A stretch of 42,369 bases of DNA, from the NCBI GenBank assembly GCA_966185765.1, contig CBIFVZ010000026.1, positions 1 through 42,369 of the forward strand, given 5' to 3'. This stretch comes from CBIFVZ01 sp966185765 (GTDB lineage Bacteria; Pseudomonadota; Gammaproteobacteria; Enterobacterales; Enterobacteriaceae). Below the pieces are notes generated by a model. The model saw nothing but the letters and a program-made list of their open reading frames with translations, made no database searches and was not told the origin of the DNA. Numbering within the stretch: the first letter of the stretch is position 1; the number at the start of each line of letters is the position of its first letter. Below are positions 30,315-38,116 of the stretch, piece after piece. Made by a program: the position numbers and the translations under genes.

Positions 30315-31532
30315 ATGTCTTCTCCTGTTACCGAGCCTGCACCAGGCGGGTTTCGCCTCAATCTGCGCATCGTGTCCGTAGCGATGTATAACTTTGCCAG
30401 TTACCTGACCATTGGCCTGCCGCTGGCAGTCCTGCCCGGCTACGTTCATGACGTGATGGGCTACAGCGCCTTCTGGGCGGGGTTGGTCATTAGCCTGCAA
30501 TACTTCGCCACGCTGTTAAGCCGCCCACACGCCGGGCGCTATGCTGATCTGCTGGGGCCGAAAAAGATTGTGGTGTGTGGCCTGTGTGGCTGCCTGTTGA
30601 GCGGGCTGGGTTGCCTGCTGGCCGCGCTAAGTACCGGTTCGCCGCTTCTGGGCCTGGTGCTGCTGTGCCTGGGGCGTGTGGTGTTAGGTTTTGGGCAGAG
30701 CTTTGCCGGAACCGGCTCCACACTGTGGGGCGTAGGTGTGGTTGGGGCGGCGCATATCGCGCGGGTGATTTCCTGGAACGGCATCGTGACTTACGGTGCG
30801 ATGGCGATTGGCGCACCGCTGGGGGTGGTGATTTACCGTACCGGCGGACTTGAATTGCTTGCGGCGGTGATTATGGGCGTGGCGCTGCTGGCTATTGTGC
30901 TGGCGCTACCGAGAAGGCCGGTCAGCGCCAGTAAAAGCAAACCGATGCCGTTTCGCGCCGTGCTGGGGCGCGTGGCACCTTATGGTCTGGCACTTGGGCT
31001 GGCGTCCACCGGTTTTGGCGTTATCGCCACGTTCATCACGCTTTTTTATGAGGCGAAAGGCTGGGACGGCGCGGCCTTTACCCTTACGCTTTTTAGCTGC
31101 GCCTTTATTGGCGCACGGCTGTTATTTCCCAACGGCATTAACCGCCTGGGGGGCCTGAACGTGGCAATGATTTGCTTTGCGGTGGAAGTGGTCGGGCTGC
31201 TGCTGGTGGGCATGGCGTGGCTGCCGTGGGTGGCAAAACTGGGGGCGTTTCTTGCTGGTGCTGGCTTCTCGCTGGTCTTTCCGGCACTGGGCGTGGTGGC
31301 AGTCAAAGCCGTTCCGGCACAAAACCAGGGCAGCGCGCTTGCCACTTACACGGTGTTTATGGATTTATCGCTCGGGATAACCGGGCCGCTCGCGGGGCTG
31401 GTGATGGCCTGGGCCGGGATCGCCTTTATCTATCTGGGCGCGGCGGGAATGGTGCTGCTGGCGCTGTGGCTGGCGTGGTGGTTAAAAAACCGGGCTGCGC
31501 AGACTGAAGCTGCGCAGCCAACGGTGGAGTAA
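30315..31532 (+). CDS. yhhS: Major facilitator superfamily transporter YhhS
   Basis: The 405-aa protein has twelve membrane segments. The A-like motif GRYADLLGPKKIV lies between the second and third, and the sequence ALGLASTGFGVIATFITLFY opens the second half. YhhS belongs to the DHA1 efflux group and has been linked to export of drugs and arabinose-type sugars in E. coli overexpression work, but the natural substrate is unclear. The stop codon abuts the dcrB stop on the opposite strand with no base between them, so both transcripts must terminate inside the opposite gene. Confidence 0.93.
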   Translation: MSSPVTEPAPGGFRLNLRIVSVAMYNFASYLTIGLPLAVLPGYVHDVMGYSAFWAGLVISLQYFATLLSRPHAGRYADLLGPKKIVVCGLCGCLLSGLGCLLAALSTGSPLLGLVLLCLGRVVLGFGQSFAGTGSTLWGVGVVGAAHIARVISWNGIVTYGAMAIGAPLGVVIYRTGGLELLAAVIMGVALLAIVLALPRRPVSASKSKPMPFRAVLGRVAPYGLALGLASTGFGVIATFITLFYEAKGWDGAAFTLTLFSCAFIGARLLFPNGINRLGGLNVAMICFAVEVVGLLLVGMAWLPWVAKLGAFLAGAGFSLVFPALGVVAVKAVPAQNQGSALATYTVFMDLSLGITGPLAGLVMAWAGIAFIYLGAAGMVLLALWLAWWLKNRAAQTEAAQPTVE

Positions 31533-32090
31533 TTACTGCACCGTAATGGTGTTGATGATGCTTTCGGCATCGCGCTGTGCTTGCTGTTGGGAGTCAGAAG
31601 GCAGCGTAATCTGCATGGTCAGTAGCTTGCCATCCACTTTGCCGAGAATAACGGAAGACCAGGCGGTCTGGCCGCGTGCAGAGATGATGCTGTCGAACTG
31701 TTGCAGCGTCTGGCCGTTGACGTCGATAGCCTTGTTGGTCACCACCTGAAGCTGCGGATCACGGGTGCGCTGCTGCTCTTCAAGGCGTTTTGCCAGCACA
31801 TCCAGCGCCTCATCGGTAGCATCACCGACGATAACGATAATCGCTTTTTGACCGGTGGCGTCGGAGTAGACGTGCATATTGTTAGCCTGCGTACCGACTT
31901 TACCGCTCTGGTCAGTCATATCTGCGGGCAGGGAGAAGTTCAGCTTGCCGTCCAGCAGCGAGACCGTCTTGCCCGCTTCGGCGCTTTGCGCCTCACCTTC
32001 TTTTGCCGGGACGGTTTTATCGCTGTTATCACAAGCCGCCAGCCCGAACACGAACAGGCCGATGCCGACATATTTTACCAGGTTGCGCAT
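31533..32090 (-). CDS. dcrB: Lipoprotein DcrB
   Basis: The 185-aa protein has a lipoprotein signal ending LAAC (Cys20), followed by a charged linker and a DUF1795-fold domain (LNFSLPADMTDQ, then AIIVIVGDATDEALDVL, to the C-terminus SIINTITVQ). DcrB is an inner-membrane lipoprotein in E. coli, needed for phage C1 and C6 DNA entry and linked to lipoprotein maturation and envelope integrity. It shares its fold with the orphan protein at 26345. It is downstream of yhhQ on the same strand, with a hairpin between the two genes. Confidence 0.94.
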   Translation of the reverse strand: MRNLVKYVGIGLFVFGLAACDNSDKTVPAKEGEAQSAEAGKTVSLLDGKLNFSLPADMTDQSGKVGTQANNMHVYSDATGQKAIIVIVGDATDEALDVLAKRLEEQQRTRDPQLQVVTNKAIDVNGQTLQQFDSIISARGQTAWSSVILGKVDGKLLTMQITLPSDSQQQAQRDAESIINTITVQ

Positions 32091-32123
32091 GGATTCTTCC
32101 TTACAGGTTATTGAGCCTAAACG

Positions 32124-32152
32124 GCATCTTGCGGCATCTTACCACAAGATGC
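32124..32152 (-). repeat. Hairpin between yhhQ and dcrB
   Basis: AAGATGC at 32146-32152 can pair with either of two GCATCTT copies (32134-32140, or 32124-32130 with an added G). The two folds are mutually exclusive. No clear T run follows on the minus strand, so this is at most a weak or switch-like attenuator. Confidence 0.4.
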
Positions 32153-32158
32153 GCATTT

Positions 32159-32824
32159 TCAGACCGGCTGCCAGGCATCGTTATGTTGTTGTCGGGTCAG
32201 TCGTTTGAGGACGATATTCAACAACAATCCATAGGCTGGCAGGAAGAAGATTATGCTGATAAGAATCTTAAAACAGTAATCCACCAGCGCAATTTCCACC
32301 CAGTGCTGCGCCATAAATGCGTCTGTGCTGCGCCAGAAGGCAATAAAGAAGAAGGCCAGCGTGTCGCTGACATTGCCAAAAAGCGTGGAAGCCGTAGGGG
32401 CAAGCCACCAGCGACGGTTACGGCGCAGGCGGTTAAACACGTGCACATCCAGAATCTGCCCCAGCGCGTAAGCCATAAAGCTCGCGCAGGCGATGCGAAA
32501 GACAAACAGATTAACGTGTGCCAGCGCGCCAAAGCCCTGCCAGCTGCCCATATAAAACAGCGCTGAAACCAGATACGACACTGCCAGCGCCGGGATCATC
32601 ACGGCAAGGATAATGCGTCGTGCCAGCTGCGCGCCAAACACCCGCACGGTGAGATCGGTAGCAAGAAAGATAAACGGAAAGCTGAACGCGCCCCAGGTGG
32701 TGTGAAAGCCGAAGACAGAAACCGGCAGTTGCACCAGATAGTTACTGGAAATAATGACCAGCAGATGAAAAAGCGACAGCCAGACGAGCGCACGGCGACG
32801 CTGGCGTACAGAGAAAGCGACCAT
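32159..32824 (-). CDS. yhhQ: Queuosine precursor transporter YhhQ
   Basis: The ATG at 32824, with AAAAAGG at 6 bases, gives 221 aa, the exact length of E. coli YhhQ; a TTG six codons earlier is open but unneeded. Six membrane segments carry the family blocks SNYLVQLPVSVFGF, TWGAFSFPFIFLATDLTVR and GNVSDTLAFFFIAFW. The protein imports 7-cyano-7-deazaguanine and the related base for salvage into queuosine-modified tRNA. I see no obvious preQ1-type riboswitch in the short leader. Confidence 0.93.
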   Translation of the reverse strand: MVAFSVRQRRRALVWLSLFHLLVIISSNYLVQLPVSVFGFHTTWGAFSFPFIFLATDLTVRVFGAQLARRIILAVMIPALAVSYLVSALFYMGSWQGFGALAHVNLFVFRIACASFMAYALGQILDVHVFNRLRRNRRWWLAPTASTLFGNVSDTLAFFFIAFWRSTDAFMAQHWVEIALVDYCFKILISIIFFLPAYGLLLNIVLKRLTRQQHNDAWQPV

Positions 32825-33016
32825 ATTGGACCTTTTTGGCAATGGGGTGAGGGAACCCAGTCAAACGGTGGCGAAGCTGGTTCGCCGCGAAACCGCCGCA
32901 TGATACTGCTTTGGGGGCTGAATGCAACGCTGGATTGATGCGCAAACGTTCACCTTGCTTGCGCCGAAAATTTCCCGGCGTAAACTAAGGCGATTTTTCA
33001 CCATACTGAGAACGTT

Positions 33017-33262
33017 ATGTCCGATTCTTTTACCCAGGCTGACCACACGCTGGATGCCCAGGGGCTGCGTTGTCCGGAGCCGGTAATGATGGTGCGCAAA
33101 ACGGTGCGCGGCATGCAGGCGGGTGAAACGCTGTTAATTATCGCCGACGATCCGGCTACCACGCGTGACATTCCAGGCTTTTGCGTCTTTATGGAGCATG
33201 AGCTGCTGGCCCAGCAAACCGACGCCCTGCCGTATCGCTACCTGCTGCGTAAAGGCCGTTAA
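33017..33262 (+). CDS. tusA: Sulfur carrier protein TusA
   Basis: The protein is 81 aa, the standard length. The motif LDAQGLRCPEPVMMVRK holds the persulfide-bearing Cys19. TusA accepts sulfur from IscS and hands it to TusBCD-TusE for thiolation of the tRNA wobble uridine by MnmA; it also influences molybdenum-cofactor and iron-sulfur balance. It is divergent from yhhQ and convergent with zntA, the usual enteric arrangement. Confidence 0.96.
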   Translation: MSDSFTQADHTLDAQGLRCPEPVMMVRKTVRGMQAGETLLIIADDPATTRDIPGFCVFMEHELLAQQTDALPYRYLLRKGR

Positions 33263-33322
33263 ACCAGCCTGTCCTGTTCATGCTTGCGGCACTGAGCCGC
33301 TGATGTGGCTACTGCGCGATGC

Positions 33323-33350
33323 AAGACAGACCGAACAATCGGCCTGTCTT
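33323..33350. terminator. Bidirectional terminator between tusA and zntA
   Basis: AAGACAG-A-CCGA (33323-33334), loop ACAA, TCGG-C-CTGTCTT (33339-33350) pair with one A-C mismatch. The flanks carry AA and TT ends, so it can serve both convergent genes. Confidence 0.75.
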
Positions 33351-33361
33351 ATTCTCTGTGA

Positions 33362-35554
33362 TTATTTTTTGCGCAGCAAACGCAGTGCGTTCGCGGTCAC
33401 CAGCGCCGTTGCGCCAGAATCCGCCAGTACCGCCAGCCACAGCCCGGTCAGCCCCAGCAGCGTGGTGACCAGAAACACCACTTTTAGCCCCAGCGCGATG
33501 GTGATGTTCTGGCGAATATTGCTGGAGGTGGCACGCGCCAGGCGCACCATCGCGGGCAGCTCGCTTAGCCGGTTGTGGGTGAGGGCGGCATCGGCCGTTT
33601 CCAGTGCCACGTCGGTACCGCCGCCCATAGCAATGCCAAGCGTGGCGGCCTTCATCGCCGGTGCGTCGTTAATGCCATCGCCCACCATCGCAAGCGCTGC
33701 CTGCTGGTTAAGCGTATTCACCTCGGTGACTTTATCGGCAGGCAGCAGTCCGGCGCGAAAATCCATCCCTAACGGTTTGGCAATGGCGGCGGCAGCGCGT
33801 GGGTTGTCGCCGGTCAGCATCACACTGTCAATACCCAGCGCGGAAAGCTGCGCTATCGCCTCTGCGGCTTCCGGGCGTGCCTCGTCGCGCAGGGCCAGAA
33901 GGCCGTAAACCTGTTCTTCTGCCAGCAGCACAACCAGCGTCTGGCCGAGCGCCTCTTCACGGGTAATTAATGATATCTGTGCGTCGTTCAGTACACCTTC
34001 TGCAAGCTTGCCAGGGGCGCTCAGGCGCAGCGTTTGTCCTTGTACCTCGGCCTGCACGCCGCTGCCTGCAAGCGTGAGTTGGTTGTGCGCCTGGGGGATA
34101 ACCAGGTCGCGCGCCCCGGCGGCGGCGATAATCGCCAGCGCCAGCGGGTGAGTGGAGCCTTGTTCCACGGCGGCGGCCAGGCGCAGCAGCTCATTCTCCT
34201 CCACGCCATTTTGCGCAAAGAGTCCGGTCAGCTGCGGTTTGCCTGCGGTGAGCGTGCCGGTTTTATCAAAGGCGAACTGCTCAATACGTCCCAGGCGCTC
34301 CAGTGCGGCACCGCCTTTGATCAGCGCACCGCGCCGTGCGGCAGCGGCAAGCCCGGAGGTAATTGCCGCAGGGGTGGAGATAACCAGTGCGCACGGGCAA
34401 CCGATAAGCAGCAGCGTCAGGCCTTTATAAATCCACGGTTCCCAGGCCGCAGCCATCAGCAGCGGCGGTACAACGGCAACCAGCAACGACAGCACCATAA
34501 TGGCGGGCGTGTAGATGCGACTGAAGCGGTCAATAAAGCGCTCAATCGGCGCACGGCGCTCTTCGGCTTCTTCAATCAGACGCAGGATGCGGTCAATGGC
34601 GCTGTCGCCTGGCTCGCTGGTCACCTCCAGCAACACCTTGCGGTCTACGCTGGTCGCACCCGCCGCCACTTTCTCGCCCTTAAGCCGCTCGACCGGGACG
34701 GATTCGCCAGTCAACGCGCTCTCGTCAAAGCTCGCGGCGTTGTCCAGCAGGCGGCCGTCGGCGGGCAGGCGGCCCCCGGCTGCCACTTCAATGCAGTCAC
34801 CGGGGCGCAGGCTGGCAATAGCCACCGTTTCACGTTTGCCATCGCGCAGGCGCGTGGCTTCCTCCGGGCGTAGCGCCATCAGCGCTGTCACGCCGCGCCG
34901 GGCGCGGTTGGCGGCAAAGCCCTCCAGACGCTCACCAATAAGAAATAACAGCAATACCATTGCGGCTTCTGCCGTGGCACCGATAAACAGCGCGCCGATG
35001 GCCGCCACGCTCATTAAGGTCTCAATTGCAAACCAGCTACCGGAGCGTATCTGGCGCAGCGCTTTACTGGCAATCGGCCACAGACCGACCAGCGTGGTAA
35101 CAATAAAAGCGATACGGCCCGCTGGCGCGGACAGCTGCGTCAGACCAAAGCTTGCGCCCATCAGTGCAATGAGCACCAGTAACGGCAGATTTTCTTGCCA
35201 GGGTGAAGGCTCTGGCGCTTTTTCGCCGACTGACTGGAGCGTGTAGCCAATATCGGATACCGCTTTTTCTACCTCGCGACGCACGTCGCTGCGGGCGTCA
35301 ACCACCAGTTTTTCGGTGGCGAACAGCACTTGTACCCCGGCAACTTCGGGTAACTGACGTGCAGCGTTCTCAACTTTGCGCGCGCAGGCCGCACAGTCCA
35401 TGCCTCGCACCTGCCAGCTGTAGCGGGTGGTATTTTTCGGGGCGGGCGCTTCCTGTTGAGGTGGTTCAACGGCATAGACGCTTTTTTGCGCCCCGGTCGG
35501 GCGTAAGGTGGCCTGAGAGAAGTTCGGCGTGGATTTGATAATGGGGTTCGACAT
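33362..35554 (-). CDS. zntA: Zn(II)/Cd(II)/Pb(II)-translocating P-type ATPase ZntA
   Basis: The ATG at 35554, preceded by GGAGG, gives 730 aa (E. coli has 732); a start five codons earlier is less likely. The N-terminal metal-binding domain carries GMDCAAC (Cys54 and Cys57). The membrane CPC motif is in GCPCALVIS (near 390), the phosphorylated Asp in DKTGTLTAGK (near 432), and the hinge in MVGDGINDAPA. ZntA pumps Zn, Cd and Pb out of the cytoplasm. Expression should be controlled by ZntR through the operator just upstream. Confidence 0.96.
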   Translation of the reverse strand: MSNPIIKSTPNFSQATLRPTGAQKSVYAVEPPQQEAPAPKNTTRYSWQVRGMDCAACARKVENAARQLPEVAGVQVLFATEKLVVDARSDVRREVEKAVSDIGYTLQSVGEKAPEPSPWQENLPLLVLIALMGASFGLTQLSAPAGRIAFIVTTLVGLWPIASKALRQIRSGSWFAIETLMSVAAIGALFIGATAEAAMVLLLFLIGERLEGFAANRARRGVTALMALRPEEATRLRDGKRETVAIASLRPGDCIEVAAGGRLPADGRLLDNAASFDESALTGESVPVERLKGEKVAAGATSVDRKVLLEVTSEPGDSAIDRILRLIEEAEERRAPIERFIDRFSRIYTPAIMVLSLLVAVVPPLLMAAAWEPWIYKGLTLLLIGCPCALVISTPAAITSGLAAAARRGALIKGGAALERLGRIEQFAFDKTGTLTAGKPQLTGLFAQNGVEENELLRLAAAVEQGSTHPLALAIIAAAGARDLVIPQAHNQLTLAGSGVQAEVQGQTLRLSAPGKLAEGVLNDAQISLITREEALGQTLVVLLAEEQVYGLLALRDEARPEAAEAIAQLSALGIDSVMLTGDNPRAAAAIAKPLGMDFRAGLLPADKVTEVNTLNQQAALAMVGDGINDAPAMKAATLGIAMGGGTDVALETADAALTHNRLSELPAMVRLARATSSNIRQNITIALGLKVVFLVTTLLGLTGLWLAVLADSGATALVTANALRLLRKK

Positions 35555-35589
35555 GACGACCTCCGGCAATGAAAACTGACATTGCCGTA

Positions 35590-35621
35590 AGGTTACACTC
35601 TGGAGTGAACTCCAGAGTCAA
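35590..35621 (-). promoter_or_regulatory. zntA promoter with ZntR operator
   Basis: On the minus strand a -35 TTGACT (35621-35616) and a -10 TAACCT (35595-35590) are separated by 20 bases, the overlong spacer of MerR-family promoters. Within the spacer is a perfect dyad ACTCTGGAGT / ACTCCAGAGT (35597-35606 and 35609-35618) with a 2-base centre, matching the known ZntR site. ZntR-Zn would untwist the spacer to activate zntA. Confidence 0.9.
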
Positions 35622-35627
35622 GGGACG

Positions 35628-36254
35628 TCAGAGATAAAGTGCACGCACTATCAAAAAGTGACCGCCAAAGTAACAGGCTGCAACGATAGCGCTGTCGGCG
35701 TTAAAGCGACGGCGGTAGTGAGTGAGATACCAGATGATATTACCGAGCAGTAGCGCAGAAGCCCCGGCAAAGCCGGAGAATGCCGCGTCGGTCGGGCGCA
35801 GAAACCACTGTTCAGCGGCAAGCCACACCATCACCAGCGTTATGCCGATAAACGTACATATCGGCCAACGGTACTCATCAAGACGCGTCCAGATAGCGGC
35901 AATAAACACCGCGCCAATGATGATAAGTGCCAGCGGCAGCGGCCAAAAAAAGGACAGGGTCATGGAGCTGGCAAACCAGATGGTATAAAGCAGGTGCGAG
36001 AGAAAAAACGCACCAATGGCGTACAGCGTGCGCTGGCCGGGCAATTGGGTGAGTGCATCGCCCACAAGGCTTGCAAACAACCCTGCCAGCACCAGGTAAC
36101 CCGTGGCACTAAACATTGGCGCCTGCCAGGCGAGCATCAGTAGCAGGAGCAGCGTAACGGGCTTAAACAGCCAGCGTTGCCAGACGGGGCCGCGGTAAGA
36201 GGCATCCACATACAACCAGCCGGAAAAGAAGACAGCAATAAACGACCACAGCAT
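35628..36254 (-). CDS. yhhN: YhhN family membrane protein
   Basis: The 208-aa protein has about eight short membrane segments, with GLFASLVGDALTQL (near 58-71) and SHLLYTIWFA (near 85-94) as the family's conserved blocks. Bacterial YhhN is uncharacterised; eukaryotic homologues (TMEM86) are lysoplasmalogenases, which suggests a membrane lipid-ether hydrolase fold. The gene lies directly upstream of the zntA promoter and ends near it. Confidence 0.9.
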   Translation of the reverse strand: MLWSFIAVFFSGWLYVDASYRGPVWQRWLFKPVTLLLLLMLAWQAPMFSATGYLVLAGLFASLVGDALTQLPGQRTLYAIGAFFLSHLLYTIWFASSMTLSFFWPLPLALIIIGAVFIAAIWTRLDEYRWPICTFIGITLVMVWLAAEQWFLRPTDAAFSGFAGASALLLGNIIWYLTHYRRRFNADSAIVAACYFGGHFLIVRALYL

Positions 36255-36392
36255 GATACCTCCCTGAATTCGTTATTGTTGCGCATGCATGAGGCATGCA
36301 GCCTGCTTTCAGTCTAGTGGGCAATGTCGCCAGATGACAATGCTTCTTCGTGCGCGTTATGATGCCGGAGCGTGGCAAGGGGAGTCAGAAGA

Positions 36393-36773
36393 ATGAGCAA
36401 AACACCCGCTTTTTTTATCGTCATTATGGCGTTAATAGTGATTTTAGCGTCGTTTCGTTTTTTGCATCAGCGCCGCCTTGACGCTGCAAACGACGCGCAA
36501 CCGCTGATGAGCCGCAGCGTAACAGTGGCAGCAAAGCGTGAGGTGCCTGCTAACGGCAGGCGATCGCGCCAGCGCGAAGTGATGCCCGCAGAAGATGTGA
36601 TGCATTATGAAGTGCGTTTTCGCCCGGTAAGCGGTGGAGCCGTGATGCGTTTTCGTGTGAGTGCCGCGCAGTACCAGGCGTTAACGCAGGGCGAGACGGG
36701 TACAGTGCAGTATCGCGGCACCCGTTACGAAGGGTTTATTGCGCTGGGCGAGGAACGCCAGAAACCGCTGTGA
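36393..36773 (+). CDS. yhhM: DUF2500 membrane-anchored protein YhhM
   Basis: The ATG at 36393 (AGGGGAG upstream) gives 126 aa starting MSKTPAFFIVIMALIVI, as in E. coli YhhM; a start seven codons earlier is not supported. One N-terminal membrane segment (about 5-23) precedes a small beta domain (YEVRFRPVSGG, then YQALTQGETGTVQYRGTRYEGF). The function is unknown. It is divergent from yhhN. Confidence 0.88.
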   Translation: MSKTPAFFIVIMALIVILASFRFLHQRRLDAANDAQPLMSRSVTVAAKREVPANGRRSRQREVMPAEDVMHYEVRFRPVSGGAVMRFRVSAAQYQALTQGETGTVQYRGTRYEGFIALGEERQKPL

Positions 36774-36811
36774 TGAGCATGACGCCTCAGGCGTGCTGGT
36801 TTTCCGTGACA

Positions 36812-37003
36812 TCACTTTTTGCGCGACGTGAGCTTCAGCGACCACTGCACCAGGGCCATAAAGACAATGAGCATAATCAGAAAACGCGAAACGTTTTCTG
36901 GAAACGAAAAGGCATTTTCAAACATCACGCCAGCGCCTTTCAGTAGCGCGGCGCCGAGAAGAATGCTCAGAAAAACACATGCAGATTTTCTTAAAAGTTC
37001 CAT
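36812..37003 (-). CDS. Small two-segment membrane protein
   Basis: The 63-aa protein has a strong AGGAGGTGAG ribosome site 3-4 bases before the ATG at 37003. Two hydrophobic segments (about 8-26 and 39-56) flank GVMFENAFSFPENVS, and the C-terminus is basic (LTSRKK). I do not recognise a family. It lies downstream of and parallel to yhhL, with about 50 bases between them, and converges on yhhM. The excellent ribosome site and protein-like composition argue that it is real. Confidence 0.65.
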   Translation of the reverse strand: MELLRKSACVFLSILLGAALLKGAGVMFENAFSFPENVSRFLIMLIVFMALVQWSLKLTSRKK

Positions 37004-37055
37004 TTCTCACCTCCTGTGACGTTAAGCCTTATCCATGTATTCATACACTGGCGCC

Positions 37056-37319
37056 TTAGCGCTGCTGTTTTTTCTGCCAGGCCAGCAGTTCAAACACGCC
37101 AAAGATAAAGATACGAAGTTCCTGTAACTTGCTGATGGGTGGTGCGTCTTTCGCCTGCGTGGACTTGAGCAGCACCAGCTGCAAGCCGTGCATCAGGATA
37201 GTAAAGAACATTGCCACGTTCACAAAAATATTCAGCGGGCGAGGAAACGGCTGGAACAGGTTTACCAGCATAAATGCCCAGACGCCCAGCATCAGCAGAC
37301 GCCCCAGGTTAATCAACAT
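37056..37319 (-). CDS. yhhL: DUF1145 membrane protein YhhL
   Basis: The 87-aa protein has two to three membrane segments, with the family pattern MLINLGRLLMLGVWAF, then FTILMHGLQLVLL and a basic C-terminus (AWQKKQQR). The function is unknown. Its start codon lies inside the end of rsmD (11-base overlap, 37309-37319), so the two are translationally coupled, as in E. coli. Confidence 0.88.
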   Translation of the reverse strand: MLINLGRLLMLGVWAFMLVNLFQPFPRPLNIFVNVAMFFTILMHGLQLVLLKSTQAKDAPPISKLQELRIFIFGVFELLAWQKKQQR

Positions 37320-37905
37320 TGTTATTCTCCTGCATTAGACGAATATAGAGGCGGCTTGCCGCCTGACCGGCAATTTTTTCCCGGTGCAGCTGCCAGGTTT
37401 GCGGCACTGTCGGCGCCGGGCCTTCGGCTTCGCTTTCCACGTAAATCAATGCGTCTGCGGCCAACCAGCCGTTGTGTTCCAGCAGACCGAGGGTTTCTTC
37501 AAGCAATCCTTTACGAAACGGGGGGTCGATAAACACAATATCGTGCGGCTCACCGGGCTGGGCCAGAAAACGTAAGGTGTCGGCGGTGATGGCGTTGCCG
37601 TTATTTGCACCAAGCGTAACGAGATTTTTCTGTAATTGCTGTGCCACAAGCCGGTCTTTTTCCACCAGTGTGGCGCTACTGGCGTAGCGCGACAGCGCCT
37701 CAAGGCCGAGCGCGCCGCTGCCGGCAAAGCAGTCAAGACAGCGGGCATCGACCAGATGCGGCGCCAGCCAGTTAAACAGCGTTTCGCGCACACGATCGGT
37801 CGTTGGACGCAGGCCGGGACTGTCCGGAACGGGGAGTTTGCGACCGCGCCACTGGCCGCCGATGATGCGAATCTGGCCGCTGCCACCGCGCTGGGGTTTC
37901 TTCAT
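37309..37905 (-). CDS. rsmD: 16S rRNA (guanine(966)-N2)-methyltransferase RsmD
   Basis: The ATG at 37905 gives 198 aa starting MKKPQRGGSGQIRIIGGQWRGRKL, the usual N-terminus; the frame is open further upstream without conservation. The SAM-binding motif is CFAGSGALGLEAL, followed by the catalytic DPPF in IVFIDPPFRKG. RsmD methylates G966 of 16S rRNA on the assembled small subunit. It is divergent from ftsY across a 210-base gap. Confidence 0.95.
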   Translation of the reverse strand: MKKPQRGGSGQIRIIGGQWRGRKLPVPDSPGLRPTTDRVRETLFNWLAPHLVDARCLDCFAGSGALGLEALSRYASSATLVEKDRLVAQQLQKNLVTLGANNGNAITADTLRFLAQPGEPHDIVFIDPPFRKGLLEETLGLLEHNGWLAADALIYVESEAEGPAPTVPQTWQLHREKIAGQAASRLYIRLMQENNNVD

Positions 37906-38116
37906 AACGTTCACTGCAAGGGAAATGTTGGCGGCTATTCTAGCGGCGAGTGACGGGCGAAGAAAGCGCGGTAACGGTAGCGGTGAGGGCAATGTTGCTC
38001 AACAGCGGCACGGTGATGCCGCGCCGGGAAAGTGTTAGACTAACGCATTATTTTCCTTTCCCGTGACTTATGCGCGGGACAGCGCCATGAATCAACAGCG
38101 AGGAGCGTGGTCGCCA

